A stretch of DNA of 64,000 nucleotides from Gerris lacustris (Eukaryota > Arthropoda > Insecta > Hemiptera > Gerridae), in the NCBI GenBank assembly GCA_951217055.1, contig OX578284.1:20284187-20348186 (forward strand), given 5' to 3'. Both the position numbers and the translations under genes were made by a program. The first letter of the stretch is position 1, and each line of letters opens with the position of its first letter. The notes beneath the pieces were generated by a model. That model saw only the letters and a program-made list of their open reading frames with translations. It searched no databases and was not told the DNA's origin. Positions 10,381 to 21,243 of this stretch are shown one piece after another.

Positions 10381-11300
10381 AAGTATGCCTCTTACATTAT
10401 AAATAATAATAAAATAGATGAAGAACAAAACAAACTACAAGTACCTTTGATTAATACATACATGATGATCTAAATATTACTAATTTGGAATATAAAATAG
10501 CTGATGGACAAAAGGAAATAACTACAAAGTGAGGAAAAAATTAATAATTATGAAAAGCGACAAGATTTCAGACGACTAAAATTTCAACTTAATTAACTCA
10601 TCTCTATACGTAACCAGGCCTATATTTATAAATTGAATTATTTTCTAAACATGAAATACATTTTACTCTGAAGTACCTATATTAGATATTTTTTTACGTT
10701 TAATTATATTATATAAACGTATTAAAAAATCGCATTGCATTAAAATAAAAGTAAAAGAAAATAATGAACAAATGTAAATTAAAACTTACATACTTAATTC
10801 CAACAAAATCAAAAGTAAATTCACACCTGTAACAGAAAAAAAAACAAAACAATGTAACTGAAAGCATAAATATTTACATTAAATTTTAAGATTACAACAC
10901 TCTTTTCATCTATATTACTTAAAACATTTTTATTTCAAACTTAAATATTAATATTGCTGAGGAAAAAACTCGAAGAGATATACTTAATAGCTGTGTTTTC
11001 ATGAAAGATTAAAAAAGTGTTGAAAAATCAATCTGGATAAACAACAGCTTGAGTCCAAAGTCAATAAAGATTTTTCCGGGTTCTAATATAAATAATAATA
11101 TTTCTTTTTACGACCGAAATAAAACGATTCTTTTTGGGTCCGGATTGAGTTTATAAAACGTTTTCAATCCTCTATAAAAACAGCAATTAATAGGATTTGG
11201 AAGTGTAGGCAGCGAAGAGCGAAATCAATACGGTTAAGCATTCTAAGGTAGACACAGATTATAATGTAATGTTGGTAATTCAATAAAATTTCTTTGCAAT
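10381..11300. other. Unannotated AT-rich stretch
   Basis: No gene, RNA or repeat was recognised. It consists of AT-rich sequence with short A and T runs. Confidence 0.5.
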
Positions 11301-11537
11301 TTAGGCCCTATTCACACGAGGATACGCAAATCTCGTCTCGAGTTGCCTCACGACCAGGAGACTGGGAGATTAAGCCATTTAAATCGCCCGTCATCCTCAC
11401 ACAAACATAAATCGAGTTGCGCGTACAACTACGTTGTCTATACGGTTTGATTTGAAAGTAGTCAGTTTTCACAGGCAATATACCGAGTAAATACCCAGTG
11501 CTCTTCATCATGGTGCACCCCGTATCACCAAACAATA

Positions 11538-11650
11538 TCAAGTGATTCTAGTACCGATGAGGATATCGTTATCCAATATTATTATTACCACCAGTAAAGG
11601 AGAGAAGTGAGATCTCTTGGGTGCGTCCTTACATTGATATTGCAAAAGAA
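11538..11650 (+). pseudogene. Harbinger transposase N-terminal fragment
   Basis: The plus strand encodes an acidic serine-rich start (SSDSSTDEDIVIQYYYY) followed by a stop and then, one frame over, SWVRPYIDIAKE. This is the usual beginning of PIF/Harbinger nucleases, where an acidic head leads to an FWVHP-like motif. The catalytic DDE domain is absent. It is a defective remnant. Confidence 0.6.
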
Positions 11651-11659
11651 TAACAGGAA

Positions 11660-11765
11660 TCGGTTTTAAAATTCCTTTAAGCCTGTAATTATACAGCACG
11701 GGAATCTTTTCCACCTCCACGAATTTTAAACTGAACATTTGTTCACTTATGGCAAGACACGTTTG
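11660..11765 (-). pseudogene. MADF-domain fragment of the Harbinger partner protein
   Basis: The minus strand encodes SEQMFSLKFVEVEKIPVLYN and then YRLKG. This is the first helix region of a MADF (SANT/Myb-like) DNA-binding domain, the second protein that PIF/Harbinger elements need. It matches the plus-strand copy at 12210-12355. The rest of the domain is deleted. Confidence 0.65.
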
Positions 11766-12209
11766 GTAGGAAACTGAGGGACTGGGAGACTTGGAGACCA
11801 GCATGATGAGTTGCCTGGTTTCCGAGTGGCAGCGTCTCTGAGTTGCCGGTACTGGAGTATCCCCATCTCAGTGGCGCCACCTAATTACACATGGTGATTC
11901 TCTAGTCCCCGAGTCTCCTAGTTTCGAGGATATTTGCGTATGCCCATGTGAATAGGGCCTTGGGCCCTATTCACACGGTCAAACTCAACATGGTGAACCC
12001 TATTTGTATATCCTCGAAACTAGGAGACACTGCGACCAAGAGACTCAGCGCATGTGTAATTAGGTGGCGGTACTCAGACGGGGATGCTCCAGTACCGGCG
12101 ACTGGGAGACCGTGCAACTATGAAACCATGCAACTCTGCATCCTGGTCTCCTAGTCTCCCAGTCTCTTAGTTTCGTACAAAAAATTCCTTTTTAGCATTC
12201 TACGTGAAA

Positions 12210-12355
12210 ATGAGTGAACAAGTCTTCAATTTAAAATTCGTTACGGAAGTGGAGAAGTTTCCCGTGTTATATAATTATAGGCTGAAAGGATATTCCAAGA
12301 AGGGTGTGACGGAGAAGAAGCATGGAATGGAGTATACAAGGAAGGGAATCTCACA
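12210..12355 (+). pseudogene. MADF-domain fragment, Harbinger element 2
   Basis: From ATG at 12210 the frame reads MSEQVFNLKFVTEVEKFPVL and continues YNYRLKGYSKKGVTEK. A one- or two-base shift then restores AWNGVYKEGNLTG, the expected continuation of a MADF domain. It would bind the element's subterminal repeats and help bring in the nuclease. As it stands it is frameshifted and truncated. Confidence 0.7.
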
Positions 12356-12376
12356 GGTTAGTTTATTATCAATTTA

Positions 12377-12559
12377 TTAAAAGAAAAAATTTAAAATACA
12401 TGAAATCCATGTAAAAATCCGTACATTAAATACATGGAATGAAATACATTTTAGTAAAAGCACCCAAAACGATCTCGCTTTTATTCTTCTGTACCGGCGG
12501 TAATAATAAAACTGGATAATGATATCCTCGTCGCTACTAGAATCATTAGACATAAACAT
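12377..12559 (-). pseudogene. Harbinger transposase N-terminal fragment, element 2
   Basis: A 60-residue minus-strand frame starts at ATG (12559) and reads MSNDSSSDEDIIIQFYYYRR and then a basic run ending RSFWVLL. The acidic head, basic run and FWV motif are the usual start of PIF/Harbinger nucleases. No DDE catalytic residues remain. Confidence 0.65.
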
Positions 12560-12791
12560 TGTTCAGGGACGTAGATACACAAACATGAAAAATACTGGTT
12601 GTTTGCACGGCCTATTGTTGGTGAAAACTGACTACTTTTGTAAACGTGGTTTGATTGCGCAACTCGAGTCGTGGTAGTGTGAAGATAAAGGGAAACTTGA
12701 GTCGCGCAGTCTCCCAGTCTCCTGGTCACGAGACAGCTCGAGTCTCCTAGTTTCGAGGATATTTGCGTATCCCCATATTAATAGGGCCTTG

Positions 12792-14495
12792 TAGTTTTAA
12801 TGGTTGTTTCTTTGAGTGTTCTATGAGTGTTTCTATAACTGAAAAGCTTGAGATTCCACACAATAGAAAATGCTGCTAAGTTTATAACAAATAATTTAAC
12901 TCGTTCCACTAAACATAAAACCATGCATTCAAGAAAGACATTGTTACGTGGAATTATGAAAAATCCTCGTTAATGAAATGCATGCATGTTATTGCATAAC
13001 ATAACAAGCACCTACTTGAGAAAATACTAACAAATACTTCACGATATGTTACCTGTTTTCGTATATTTTACACACAATTTGAAAACAAGAGAGAAAATGT
13101 TTATTTATTCTACACTAATTGATGTATAGTTTTAAAGTAATACTTATATTTATCTGTAAAATGGATTTTATAAACTATCATTTATATAATCAAGTAGTGT
13201 CCCAACGGTGTCGAATCACCTCAAAATGATTAGTTTATACTAAGCTATGGCAACCTCATTTATTCCAATAAAAATAAAAGTTAGTTTTGATTTGTTATAG
13301 TCTTCAAAAAACTTATCTAAATATATATAATACACTTAAATAGATATATAATATATAACTTATCGAAATATATATAATAAATAATCTAAATAGACGTAAT
13401 AACTTATCTAAATTAATTTACTCAATTTTACTTTTTTCTAAATATTAAATTAAGTTCGTTGCCACGGGCAAGTGTGTAAATTCCACCCTCTAGTTTCAAA
13501 GGCAAGTGTGTACATTTAATTTTAAAAATCGGTCTCGAATCAGTTTTTTTTCTAATCAATTGATTAATTTTATAAAATTAGTATTTACCCACTTTTGTGC
13601 ACTGTTTTTTAGGGTTTCGTTGCTAAAACAAAAAAAAGAAACCCTTATAGTTTCCTTCCTGTGGGTGTCTGTTTGTTACTCTGGATGGTTCTAATAACTT
13701 TTAAATCGAAAGAGATAAAACATGAAACTTTCCAGTATTAAAGATCGTTTTGACGCGCACACAGGAAAAATATAGCAAAGTTAAAATTATCAGCTGTTCA
13801 AATCCAAAATGGCAGATAATTCCTGTCACGTGATTATTTTTTTTAATTTTAAGTGCGGTATCAAATGAAAGGTATTGAAGAGTAGATTACAAAAATATAT
13901 AACACTTATGGAAAGTGTTTAATTTTCCATCTCATTTTGTTAAAAACCATCACAATTTTACGTGCCCCCCTTTTATACTAACTTGTTCACAATACCAGCG
14001 AAACCTTTTTACGTGAGACTTCACGCACAACCAATTTTTAGTGTTTATAATGAATCAAATTTTCTTTTTTTTTAAAAAAAAAGCCAAAGGTCACCGAATT
14101 GTCAGGGCGACAAAAGAAATACAACGTACTAAAAGAATACAGAGAAACTATCAGTTGAAATACGCCCTACATGTACAAAAACGTTGTTTTGAAAAGTAGG
14201 TTGTAGGTTTAGGACATCAATTGTCGATGTATCATAAAAATTGATGAATCGGACCTAAAAACATCGATGCTTACCTAGTAGGATGGATAGTTGGACAGAC
14301 TACACGCGCAGCAGAATTAAAGAGCCAGAGACACTGCAACGCGGTTACATAATCTTTAAAACTGAATTCATTTTTCCCTTAGGATTTTTTTAATAAAAGA
14401 AGATATGAATCTAAATAAAACACAAATGTTAAAATTTATTATAGGAGAATATAATGTTGCTTGGATTAAGTGTTATCGGATAAGTTTTACAGCTA
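12792..14495. other. Unannotated AT-rich stretch
   Basis: No gene or known element was recognised. The small plus frame at 13506-13694 is hydrophobic low-complexity sequence without a domain. Confidence 0.5.
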
Positions 14496-14499
14496 GTGT

Positions 14500-14790
14500 A
14501 GGAAAGGGTAGCAGAGACTCCATGATCCAACCAATAACATGAAGGTTTGATTTTCTCTCAGGTTTCCTGTTTAGTGTGGATATAGGCCGATTGAAGGCGC
14601 CACCATCAAATAACAAGTCCTGTTTCCCCGAGTTGTAAAAACAAGTCGCAACCTGTTCCCAGCCTCAAAATACAATTACATCCTCTGTTTCTCTATGGGT
14701 TCCGACGAGTGAGCAATATTCTAATACGAACCAAAGCTAGCCTTATCGCACTACCAACTCAGCATGGATAGCCAGGACATACATTTGCTT
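14500..14790 (-). mobile_element. tRNA-derived SINE-like element
   Basis: On the minus strand a tRNA-like head holds an A-box-like GCTGAGTTGGTAGTGCG (about 14765-14749) and a B-box-like GGTTCGTATTAG (about 14737-14726), spaced as in a tRNA. A body of about 220 bases follows. No cloverleaf or target duplication could be confirmed, so the 3' limit is approximate. It could be a degraded tRNA pseudogene. Confidence 0.45.
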
Positions 14791-15929
14791 ACATAAATGT
14801 AACCATCATCCGTACATAATTCAAATCGATATCTTCTCTCTCAATAAACATATGTACAATGTACATGCACATGTTCATTGTGCATGTACATTATCATGCT
14901 TGCAAAAGTTGTCAGGCTTGTTTCTTGCTCAGATCTGACGTTTATTTGATTGTGTCAAACCTTTCAACTTTTGTCGCAAGTAATACCTATCTTGTAATCC
15001 AATACGAGGAACTCGTTGCGTGTGGATTGACCTTTATATATATGAGAATGTGTATATATTAGTGTGTATATATGATAAATGTGTGCATATATGAGAGAGT
15101 GGAGTAGGTATAAATATAAATCCAACATCAGATTTGTAATATACAATGTAGATATTATTCTTTGAAGAACCTATATTGTTGAAAAATATTATCAAAATAA
15201 ACAAACCATCTAAATTATACGTAAGTGATAATATATCATATCGATAGCTCTATACAAACCTATAGCTCTATATATAAAAGATGTTTCAAACCTAAAAAAA
15301 AAGAAGAAATATTATATCACATTCTTTGTTTGTTGTCTGTAACTTTTTCCAATAAAACTCTTCCTCTATTGTTATTTAAATTTGTCATACATCGATACAT
15401 AATATTGCTTTAACATCTATTTTATTTACTTCTTTCATGTCGATAATAAAATTTAACTTATTTTGAGGTAAAATGACATCCTATACATTCTCTTTTTGAA
15501 AACGATATTACTTTGGTCTCATATAGTCGTTTCTTTTTCACTATTTCGGAAAATTGATAAAACATAAAAAAAAAACATATAAATACAGTGAAATAAACTG
15601 GGTAGAGTTTGCATGGGCTCAAATTTAAATACACACGTAAATTCTCTTTAATAAACAACATTTAAAAATTATCAAATAAGTTTTATTTCCTTCTTGTTTA
15701 CTTAATTAGCTAACTACACATTTAAATTTGTCCATAAACATCTGAGTGCTTAAAATTTGTGATTAAATAATCACTTACTACTTCTAATTCGAAAAATAAA
15801 AAGAATAAGAATGTTATTCCCACTTCATTTCATTGCAAAGAGTTATTTAGTATGTTGAATTTGTTGGGTCTGTGAGGGGTAAAAAAATAATAAAAGTTAA
15901 GAACTACTTCATGAAAATGTGGCTATATT

Positions 15930-15964
15930 TCGTTCCTTTAGGAACATCTTCAGGCCTGTGAACA
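15930..15964 (-). ncRNA. Hammerhead-like motif, mirror copy
   Basis: Reverse complement of the motif at 16708-16743, with the same CTGAAGA, GTTCC-TAAA-GGAAC stem, GAAA and flanking GGC/GCC. It lies in the left arm of the inverted-repeat element. Confidence 0.48.
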
Positions 15965-16707
15965 AAGCTACTTTTTTTATATATAATATAATAATTTAAG
16001 AACAATTTGGCAGTTACAATTATTAAACTATTCTCCAATAATGTGAGTTGGGAGGAATACTAAATTCCCTCCCTAATGTATGAAATTTTTTTAACAATCT
16101 CTATGTTATCAAAAATAAACGTAATTTAGCTGAAACTTTTTTTGTAATTACCTTTTTAACATCAAGTGTAGTTAATACGTAAAATAGGGTTTAAAGCATT
16201 TTTAAGAAAAGATTTGTCAACAGTTAATAAAATAAACAACTTATGTTATTAAGTTTGGTGAGAGAAAATCTTATATTAATGTATAACTTAAAATAGTTTT
16301 TATAAGCAGGATACTTATTTATAAATAAACAAGCATTTCAGATTCACATGATTGAAACCATCTATACAATTTAGGTAATTCTGTTTAATGAATCTGGACT
16401 ACATATATTTAATTAATTGTTTTAATAGTTCAGTTACCAAATCTCACTCTTTGTAATTAATGTTGCTTTTTGTATTTCCGTTATTGTGTGTGTTTTAATT
16501 GTTAAATAGAAACTTTTTATAGTAATAATTTTGCTTCCTCTGTGTGGAAGAGTAGTTTTAGTTGTTTATTTTATTAACTGTTGACAAATCTTTTCTTAAA
16601 AATGCTTTAAACCCTATTTTATGTATTAACTACACTTGATGTTAAAAAGGTAATTAATTGTTCTTAAATTATTATATTATATATAAAAAAAAGTACCTTT
16701 GTTCACA

Positions 16708-16743
16708 GGCCTGAAGATGTTCCTAAAGGAACGAAATATAGCC
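16708..16743 (+). ncRNA. Hammerhead-like motif in Penelope-like arm
   Basis: GGC (708-710) is followed by CTGAAGA, a stem GTTCC-TAAA-GGAAC, GAAA, TATA and then GCC (741-743), which pairs with the first GGC as stem I. The core fits CUGANGA...GAAA with a UA cleavage site. One unpaired U (16718) sits at the base of stem II. Stem III is only the palindromic AUAU, as in dimer-type retroelement hammerheads. A mirror copy lies on the minus strand at about 15930-15964. Confidence 0.5.
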
Positions 16744-16864
16744 ACATTTTCATGAAGTAGTTCTTAACTTTTATTATTTTTTCACCCCTCACAGACCCAA
16801 CAAATTCAACATAAGAACTTACAGGGGACCACTACCTAATAATCTTTAATAAGTTATTTAGTAT

Positions 16865-16995
16865 ATTAATTAATATTTTGTACAATTCTTGAAATAAGGA
16901 GACTTAAAATAGTTCTCGGACTTACAACCGGTGGTAAATAACCCGTGCCTAAATGTCCCCAAACTTCAAAAAGAGTAATAAGATACTTAGCTTAG
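16865..16995. other. Short unannotated stretch
   Basis: AT-rich sequence between the Penelope-like element and a GCTTCCG-family copy. Nothing was recognised. Confidence 0.4.
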
Positions 16996-17300
16996 TGCTT
17001 CCGAACTTAACGAAGGTAACGGAAGCATTGTGATAGTAGAACGAACTTTTGTCTCCTTATTGAAAAATTCCCAAGACCGAAATCAGTTTTAGACATAAAG
17101 GGAACTTTTTTGGTCTCGCTTCTGATTGCCGGTCTGTTTGTCCTTTCAACATATTTTTGCGATCTCACATATCATAAAAACTACTCATTTGATTTTCGTG
17201 AAATGTCATAATTAACCCATTGTTGGTCCTAGCCATTTAATAACCTTCTGCGCTCATTTCAGACATAACTTTATTAACTCGTGGCAGTCTGTCGTTTAAT
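16996..17300 (+). repeat. GCTTCCG-family repeat, degenerate copy
   Basis: Starts GCTTCCGAACTTAACGAAGG and keeps the order hairpin start, ACGAAC block, CCGGTCTG block, 'cattgttggtcc' and 'cttctgcgctcattt' blocks seen in the better copy at 29041-29460. It is non-coding. The starting palindrome and the lack of coding sequence suggest a small non-autonomous rolling-circle or foldback element. Confidence 0.5.
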
Positions 17301-18528
17301 ATTTTTGCTAACCAACTTATGAAAAATACTAGTCGATTGGAATGAATTTTTGGTAGTAATGCGATATTTTACTCTTTACCACTTTAAAGTTTAAGTTAAA
17401 ATACGAAGCGTTAGTGGAGGTCGTCATGAAATGTTGAAAAAAATGTTCTCTACATAAAATATATTTTTCCGTAGTAGGGCTGTGAAATAGTAACTTTAGA
17501 GCCTAAAAAACATAGCTAAAATCTAAATTGAGCCAAAGTAAAGTCATGAAAATGTAAAAAAAAAAAACGACCGTGCAGATTCTTGCGTTTGTAAATTAGC
17601 AATTTAATCGAACATATGTTGTGCACGATGAAAGAAAGTACTTTTCTTCTTTTCCAGTTTATTAATAAGTAATCTTTTAGCTTCGTCACCCATATTTTTA
17701 TAATGAATACAAAAAAGTATAGAACCTATAACCGAATTTAAAAACATTAATTAGTTTATTAGGAATAAAATTCTAAGAGTTATGGCGTTAGTCCGATGCA
17801 AATCAGAGCAGTTGAACAGAAGTTGTAGTTGAGGGGGAGGGGCGGTTTTAGTAGAGTATTATCAAGAGTATTAAACTGCAATCATAACTCAGCCGACCTC
17901 TAAGTTAGCTCCAACCTTTTTCTATTCTCCTAGTACAGTGTACAGCGTTTAAGAATCGCTTGGGGAGGGGACGCCCTAGTGACAACGGTACCAAGCACGG
18001 TAGTGGGAGACACTATCCCTACCAAGAGCGGACAGACTCGATTGAACACCTCCTATACCTTCCTAAAACCTTGATCCTATATCTTCCCCATTCGTGTAGC
18101 GTAAAGCTTTTCGAGGTTAATGTGCCATAGCCAAAACATAAAAATGTCAAAACGTCCTGGTCGTTCCTGTATAAACATTAGTGGTACATGAAAAAGTCAA
18201 AACATATTAAGTGATGCGCCTCAAAAAAAGTTTAGGAACTCCTGATCTAGATAAGGTTATAACTAGGATTCAATCTTAAAACGCTTGTTTAAAGATAACT
18301 GCCTACTGCAGTACTCAGCACGCCACGCGACCATCGATGGATTAATACACTTTCCACTACAAAGGTTGCATTATAAATCTTGCCTAGGGACGGCACATTA
18401 CCAGACTCCAATATATGTACTCATATTATTAGATTAATGTTTTGTAAGGTTTAATCCTCAATTAATCTTACTACACATTATTATTATTTTGCAACTAAAG
18501 ATTTTGTTCAAAATATTCAAAGAGAACT
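17301..18528. other. Unannotated stretch
   Basis: No gene or known element was recognised. The portion 17930-18060 is a little richer in GC but has no long frame. Confidence 0.5.
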
Positions 18529-18640
18529 GTGTCGGCAGCCCCCACAGTTCGTCCGCCACATGCGGCCGCCTGCCCTGCCTGTGCGTAGCGCCGGGGCTGC
18601 ATCAGGGAACATATTTTCTTGAATGAAAGAAGCTCGCTTC
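18529..18640 (-). repeat. GC-rich patch followed by HEL-2 5' fragment
   Basis: Bases 18529-18600 are strikingly GC-rich for this window (CGGCAGCCCCCACAG and GCCGCCTGCCCTGCC) and have no recognised identity. They run into GAAAGAAGCTCGCTTCAATA, a degraded copy of the HEL-2 start on the minus strand. Confidence 0.4.
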
Positions 18641-19555
18641 AATAATGGTTTCAACTCTTAGAGCAGTAAATTTACTGAATAAAGTTTATAAGACCGTACT
18701 ATAGGTATTGGTACACTTCTATTAACTTTTATTTTTGGCCTCACACAAGATCCTAAAGTTAAAACCACACATTTTTTATCTCCACGTTATTTGATTTTGA
18801 TATTTTCTCTTTCCTTTTGCTTTATCAGTCAAGCGATATGCGTAAACCGAAACCACGAGAGACAGAAATTTAAACGGATTTAAACAAAAGAAAGGGATTA
18901 ATAATTGGAGAGGAAACATTTTAATATTTAGTCCTTCTAAACTACGTTGTCCCTTTTGGCATAACTTTATCTTTCTGATTATTCGTACTTTTTATCTTTG
19001 ATATTGTTATACATTTATATATAAATGTTCCCCCAAGTCCATTCTTTTTACGGTAAGAGTGTTAAAGGGTGAGATATCTACTACAAAGGGTCTTCAAATG
19101 ACAAAAGGTTAGAGTATCCTTAATGCACGTCTATCTTTTTTTCAACCTTATCTCTTTTTAGAAAACCCTTATCGATACCTATACATAAATCGAGTATTCA
19201 CTCTCTCTGTCTCACAAAAGTGGAAAGAACCTAAAAGTACACTGAGAGATGTAGTGTCACACTGTTTAACATGTCCTACCTATCGATGTATAAAAGTGAT
19301 CGATATCTCCCGTCTCTGTCTACATGATGTGTTAGGGTTTCACCACAAGGGTCAACCCTCTTTCGCCCTAATAATATTCTTTACTATACAAAATTCAAAT
19401 AAACCTGTTGTATAATAAAGGACCTTTTGTTTGAAAAATCAAATTCACTTTTATGACATTCAATTTAGATAAATTCTTATACACACAGCGGCATCGTTTA
19501 AAGAGTATTCTATTTTATTATATCTTATAATATATATGATAAAATAAGTATATTA
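18641..19555. other. Unannotated AT-rich stretch
   Basis: Nothing recognised apart from short AT runs near 19540. Confidence 0.5.
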
Positions 19556-19559
19556 TACA

Positions 19560-20045
19560 AGATATAATTTACGCTTCACATCGAGTTGCGTAAGCTTCCG
19601 CGGGTAGACTCGTAATAAACAGCTTGGTTTTCCAAGCAGGGTGGGGGTAAGGAAGGCTATCGATATTGAGAAACAACCAATGAGCTTCAACAGAAAGGAT
19701 GGATTCACACTTTCCCGGACCTGGAAACCTCTGGTTAGCACCAGTGCCAAGAGAGCAAGAAGTGGCGCCACGGTCACTTCCGAATTCAAACCCCGCTCCA
19801 GAAAGAAACACTGACGAAGGCAGCACCTGCCCGAGTGCGTCATCCCGATAAAGGATTAACCCGACTCAAGGAACCCCCGGAGAATCCAGGTATAATCTGC
19901 GTTCAAGAAAGCTACTATAAATACGCCGTCCTTCACACCAGTGGTATGTCGTGTTACTACCTCAAATAAACATCACGATGCACTACACCCCTGAAGATGC
20001 TTCCAGAAGTGGAAGCGAAACGTCGGACTTCGCCCCTTCGTGACG
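19560..20045 (+). mobile_element. Penelope-like retroelement 3' end (remnant)
   Basis: This GC-richer segment encodes on the plus strand, with stops, SFNRKDGFTLSRTWKPLVS, which I read as the degraded C-terminus of a retroelement protein. About 300 bases later comes CTGAAGATG...GCGAAACGTC, a motif found near the 3' ends of Penelope-like elements. The overlapping minus-strand frames (19553-19843, 19569-19826) are shadows. Family assignment relies on the motif and is inferred. Confidence 0.45.
19989..20026 (+). ncRNA. Hammerhead-like motif, Penelope type
   Basis: CTGAAGA (19991-19997) is followed by the stem GCTTCC-AGAAGT-GGAAGC, GAAA (20017-20020) and CGTC. The pairing A-CG-U gives a self-complementary ACGU stem III typical of dimer-forming copies. 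Stem I is weak (CC with GG), and one U is unpaired before stem II. Activity is uncertain. Confidence 0.5.
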
Positions 20046-20382
20046 CGGATTTCACCGAAAAACAAAGCTGTTTATTACGTTCCACATGTTTTTAACATTT
20101 AATAAATAATTTGTAAAAATTGTTATTACTGTTAAAAATAAGTACAAAAAGTCTGAGAAAGAAAATGTCGAAGAACTCAAAAGGAAATGCGGCTGGTTAA
20201 ACCCAATGGGACAGAGCAAAGATATCCAACAAAAGGGAAAAACTAAAAACATCCATCGTTGATGGTCTTGATGAGCCAAGTTAGTGTAAAAAATAAATCT
20301 ATGTAATTTGTTTTTCATCATCAAAATAAGTACTGAACACAAATGAAAGATGTGAGGTAAGAAAATTACAGGAAATACTCCT

Positions 20383-20403
20383 CCCCCCCCCCCCCCCCCC
20401 CCC
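20383..20403. repeat. Poly-C run (21 C)
   Basis: One of many long G or C runs in an otherwise AT-rich window; see also 22771-22799, 23407-23434, 35712-35727 and 48971-48988. Confidence 0.95.
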
Positions 20404-20679
20404 TAGTACTAGGAATATACTCTAGATCTAGATAACAGAAATATGTGAACTTAATTGTATTCAGACACATTTGCCACACAAACACAATAACAATTAACAA
20501 CAATTAACGCTATTACAATACTTTGTAATAGAAGGAATAGGGATTGTCGGTCTTGATCAAAGATCATTTGCCTTTAAATAGAGTTTTTCATAATATAATG
20601 TATACTTTATGCTTTCTAACTTGAGTAAATATACATAGTGGCTAAAAGCGGGCTTTGTACAAAAAAAGTTTTATCCCAG

Positions 20680-21243
20680 GAGATAGCGTACAAAAAAGTG
20701 TTATTAATATCAAGCTAGTTTTTTTTTACAAGTTAATCTTTTATAAGAATATGTGGTCGGCTAAGTTGGTCTGAGGGACATAGGTTGTCAATAGGCACTT
20801 GAAAAAACAAACCGATGGAGAGCGGCCATTTCCCGCCATTTATGGTGGACAATGAGATTTTCATGATCCTGAGTACAAAATTAGTCAGTAGACTGAAAAT
20901 AAAGTTAATAAATGGTTGTCACTTGATAGGTGACCAATTTGATTTTTAGTAATATTTGAATAACTAACCTATCAAGTGACAAACTATCATCAACTTGATT
21001 TTCAGTCTACTGCCTAAACTTGTACTCAAGATCATGAAAATCCCATTCTCCACCATAATTGGCGGGACATGGCCGCTCTCCACCGATTTTTTTTTTTTTT
21101 TTTTTTTTTTTTCCAAATGCCTATTGCCAAGATGTGTCGTGAGGACGAACTTGCCGAACTCATATTCTTAAAAGGCACCCAAAAGATTTATACACAAAAT
21201 TCCAGCTTGATGTGAGTCTGACACTTTTTTGCACGCTACCTCC
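20680..21243. mobile_element. Foldback element, family FB, copy 2
   Basis: The ends read AGATAGCGTACAAAAAAGTG on the left and, inverted, GGTAGCGTGCAAAAAAGTG on the right. Internal blocks are shared with copy 1 at 2870-3416, including GGAGAGCGGCCATTTCCCGC, CATGATCCTGAGTACAAAAT and CCTATCAAGTGACAAACTA. A poly-T run of about 28 bases (from 21086) has expanded in the right arm. Non-coding. Confidence 0.62.

Larger units (their letters stand above)
11304..11959 (+). mobile_element. PIF/Harbinger element 1, internally deleted
   Basis: Inverted ends read GGCCCTATTCACACG and, from the right, GGCCCTATTCACATG, followed on both sides by a GGATACGCAAAT-like block. Flanking triplets are TTA (11301-11303) and TTG (11960-11962). 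It carries a start fragment of the transposase on the plus strand (11538-11650: acidic DSSTDEDIVIQ, then a shifted SWVRPYIDI) and a MADF fragment on the minus strand facing it (about 11765-11660). The bodies of both genes are missing. Reverse orientation to element 2. Confidence 0.8.
11963..12788 (-). mobile_element. PIF/Harbinger element 2, internally deleted
   Basis: The ends read GGCCCTATTCACACG (11963) and, inverted, GGCCCTATTAATATG (12788). TTG at 11960-11962 and 12789-12791 forms a perfect 3-bp target duplication. It carries the MADF fragment on plus and the transposase start on minus, the mirror of element 1. Subterminal zones are packed with variants of CTCCYAGTCTCCCAGTCTC and its complement, likely transposase binding sites. 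Confidence 0.82.
15854..16851. mobile_element. Penelope-like non-autonomous element with inverted arms
   Basis: The outer arms 15851-16010 and 16655-16813 are reverse complements. Inner arms 16146-16240 and 16560-16655 also pair, and a segment of about 135 bases is present only on the left. The whole unit is flanked by 13-base direct repeats AGTTATTTAGTAT at 15841-15853 and 16852-16864. Each arm carries a hammerhead-like motif. Inverted partial copies with short target repeats and hammerheads are features of Penelope-like retroelements. No reverse transcriptase or GIY-YIG endonuclease frame is present. Confidence 0.6.

Noticed and set aside
19553..19843. Minus-strand 96- and 85-residue proteins
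   Set aside because: They overlap each other and a plus-strand retroelement-like tail in the same GC-richer block.
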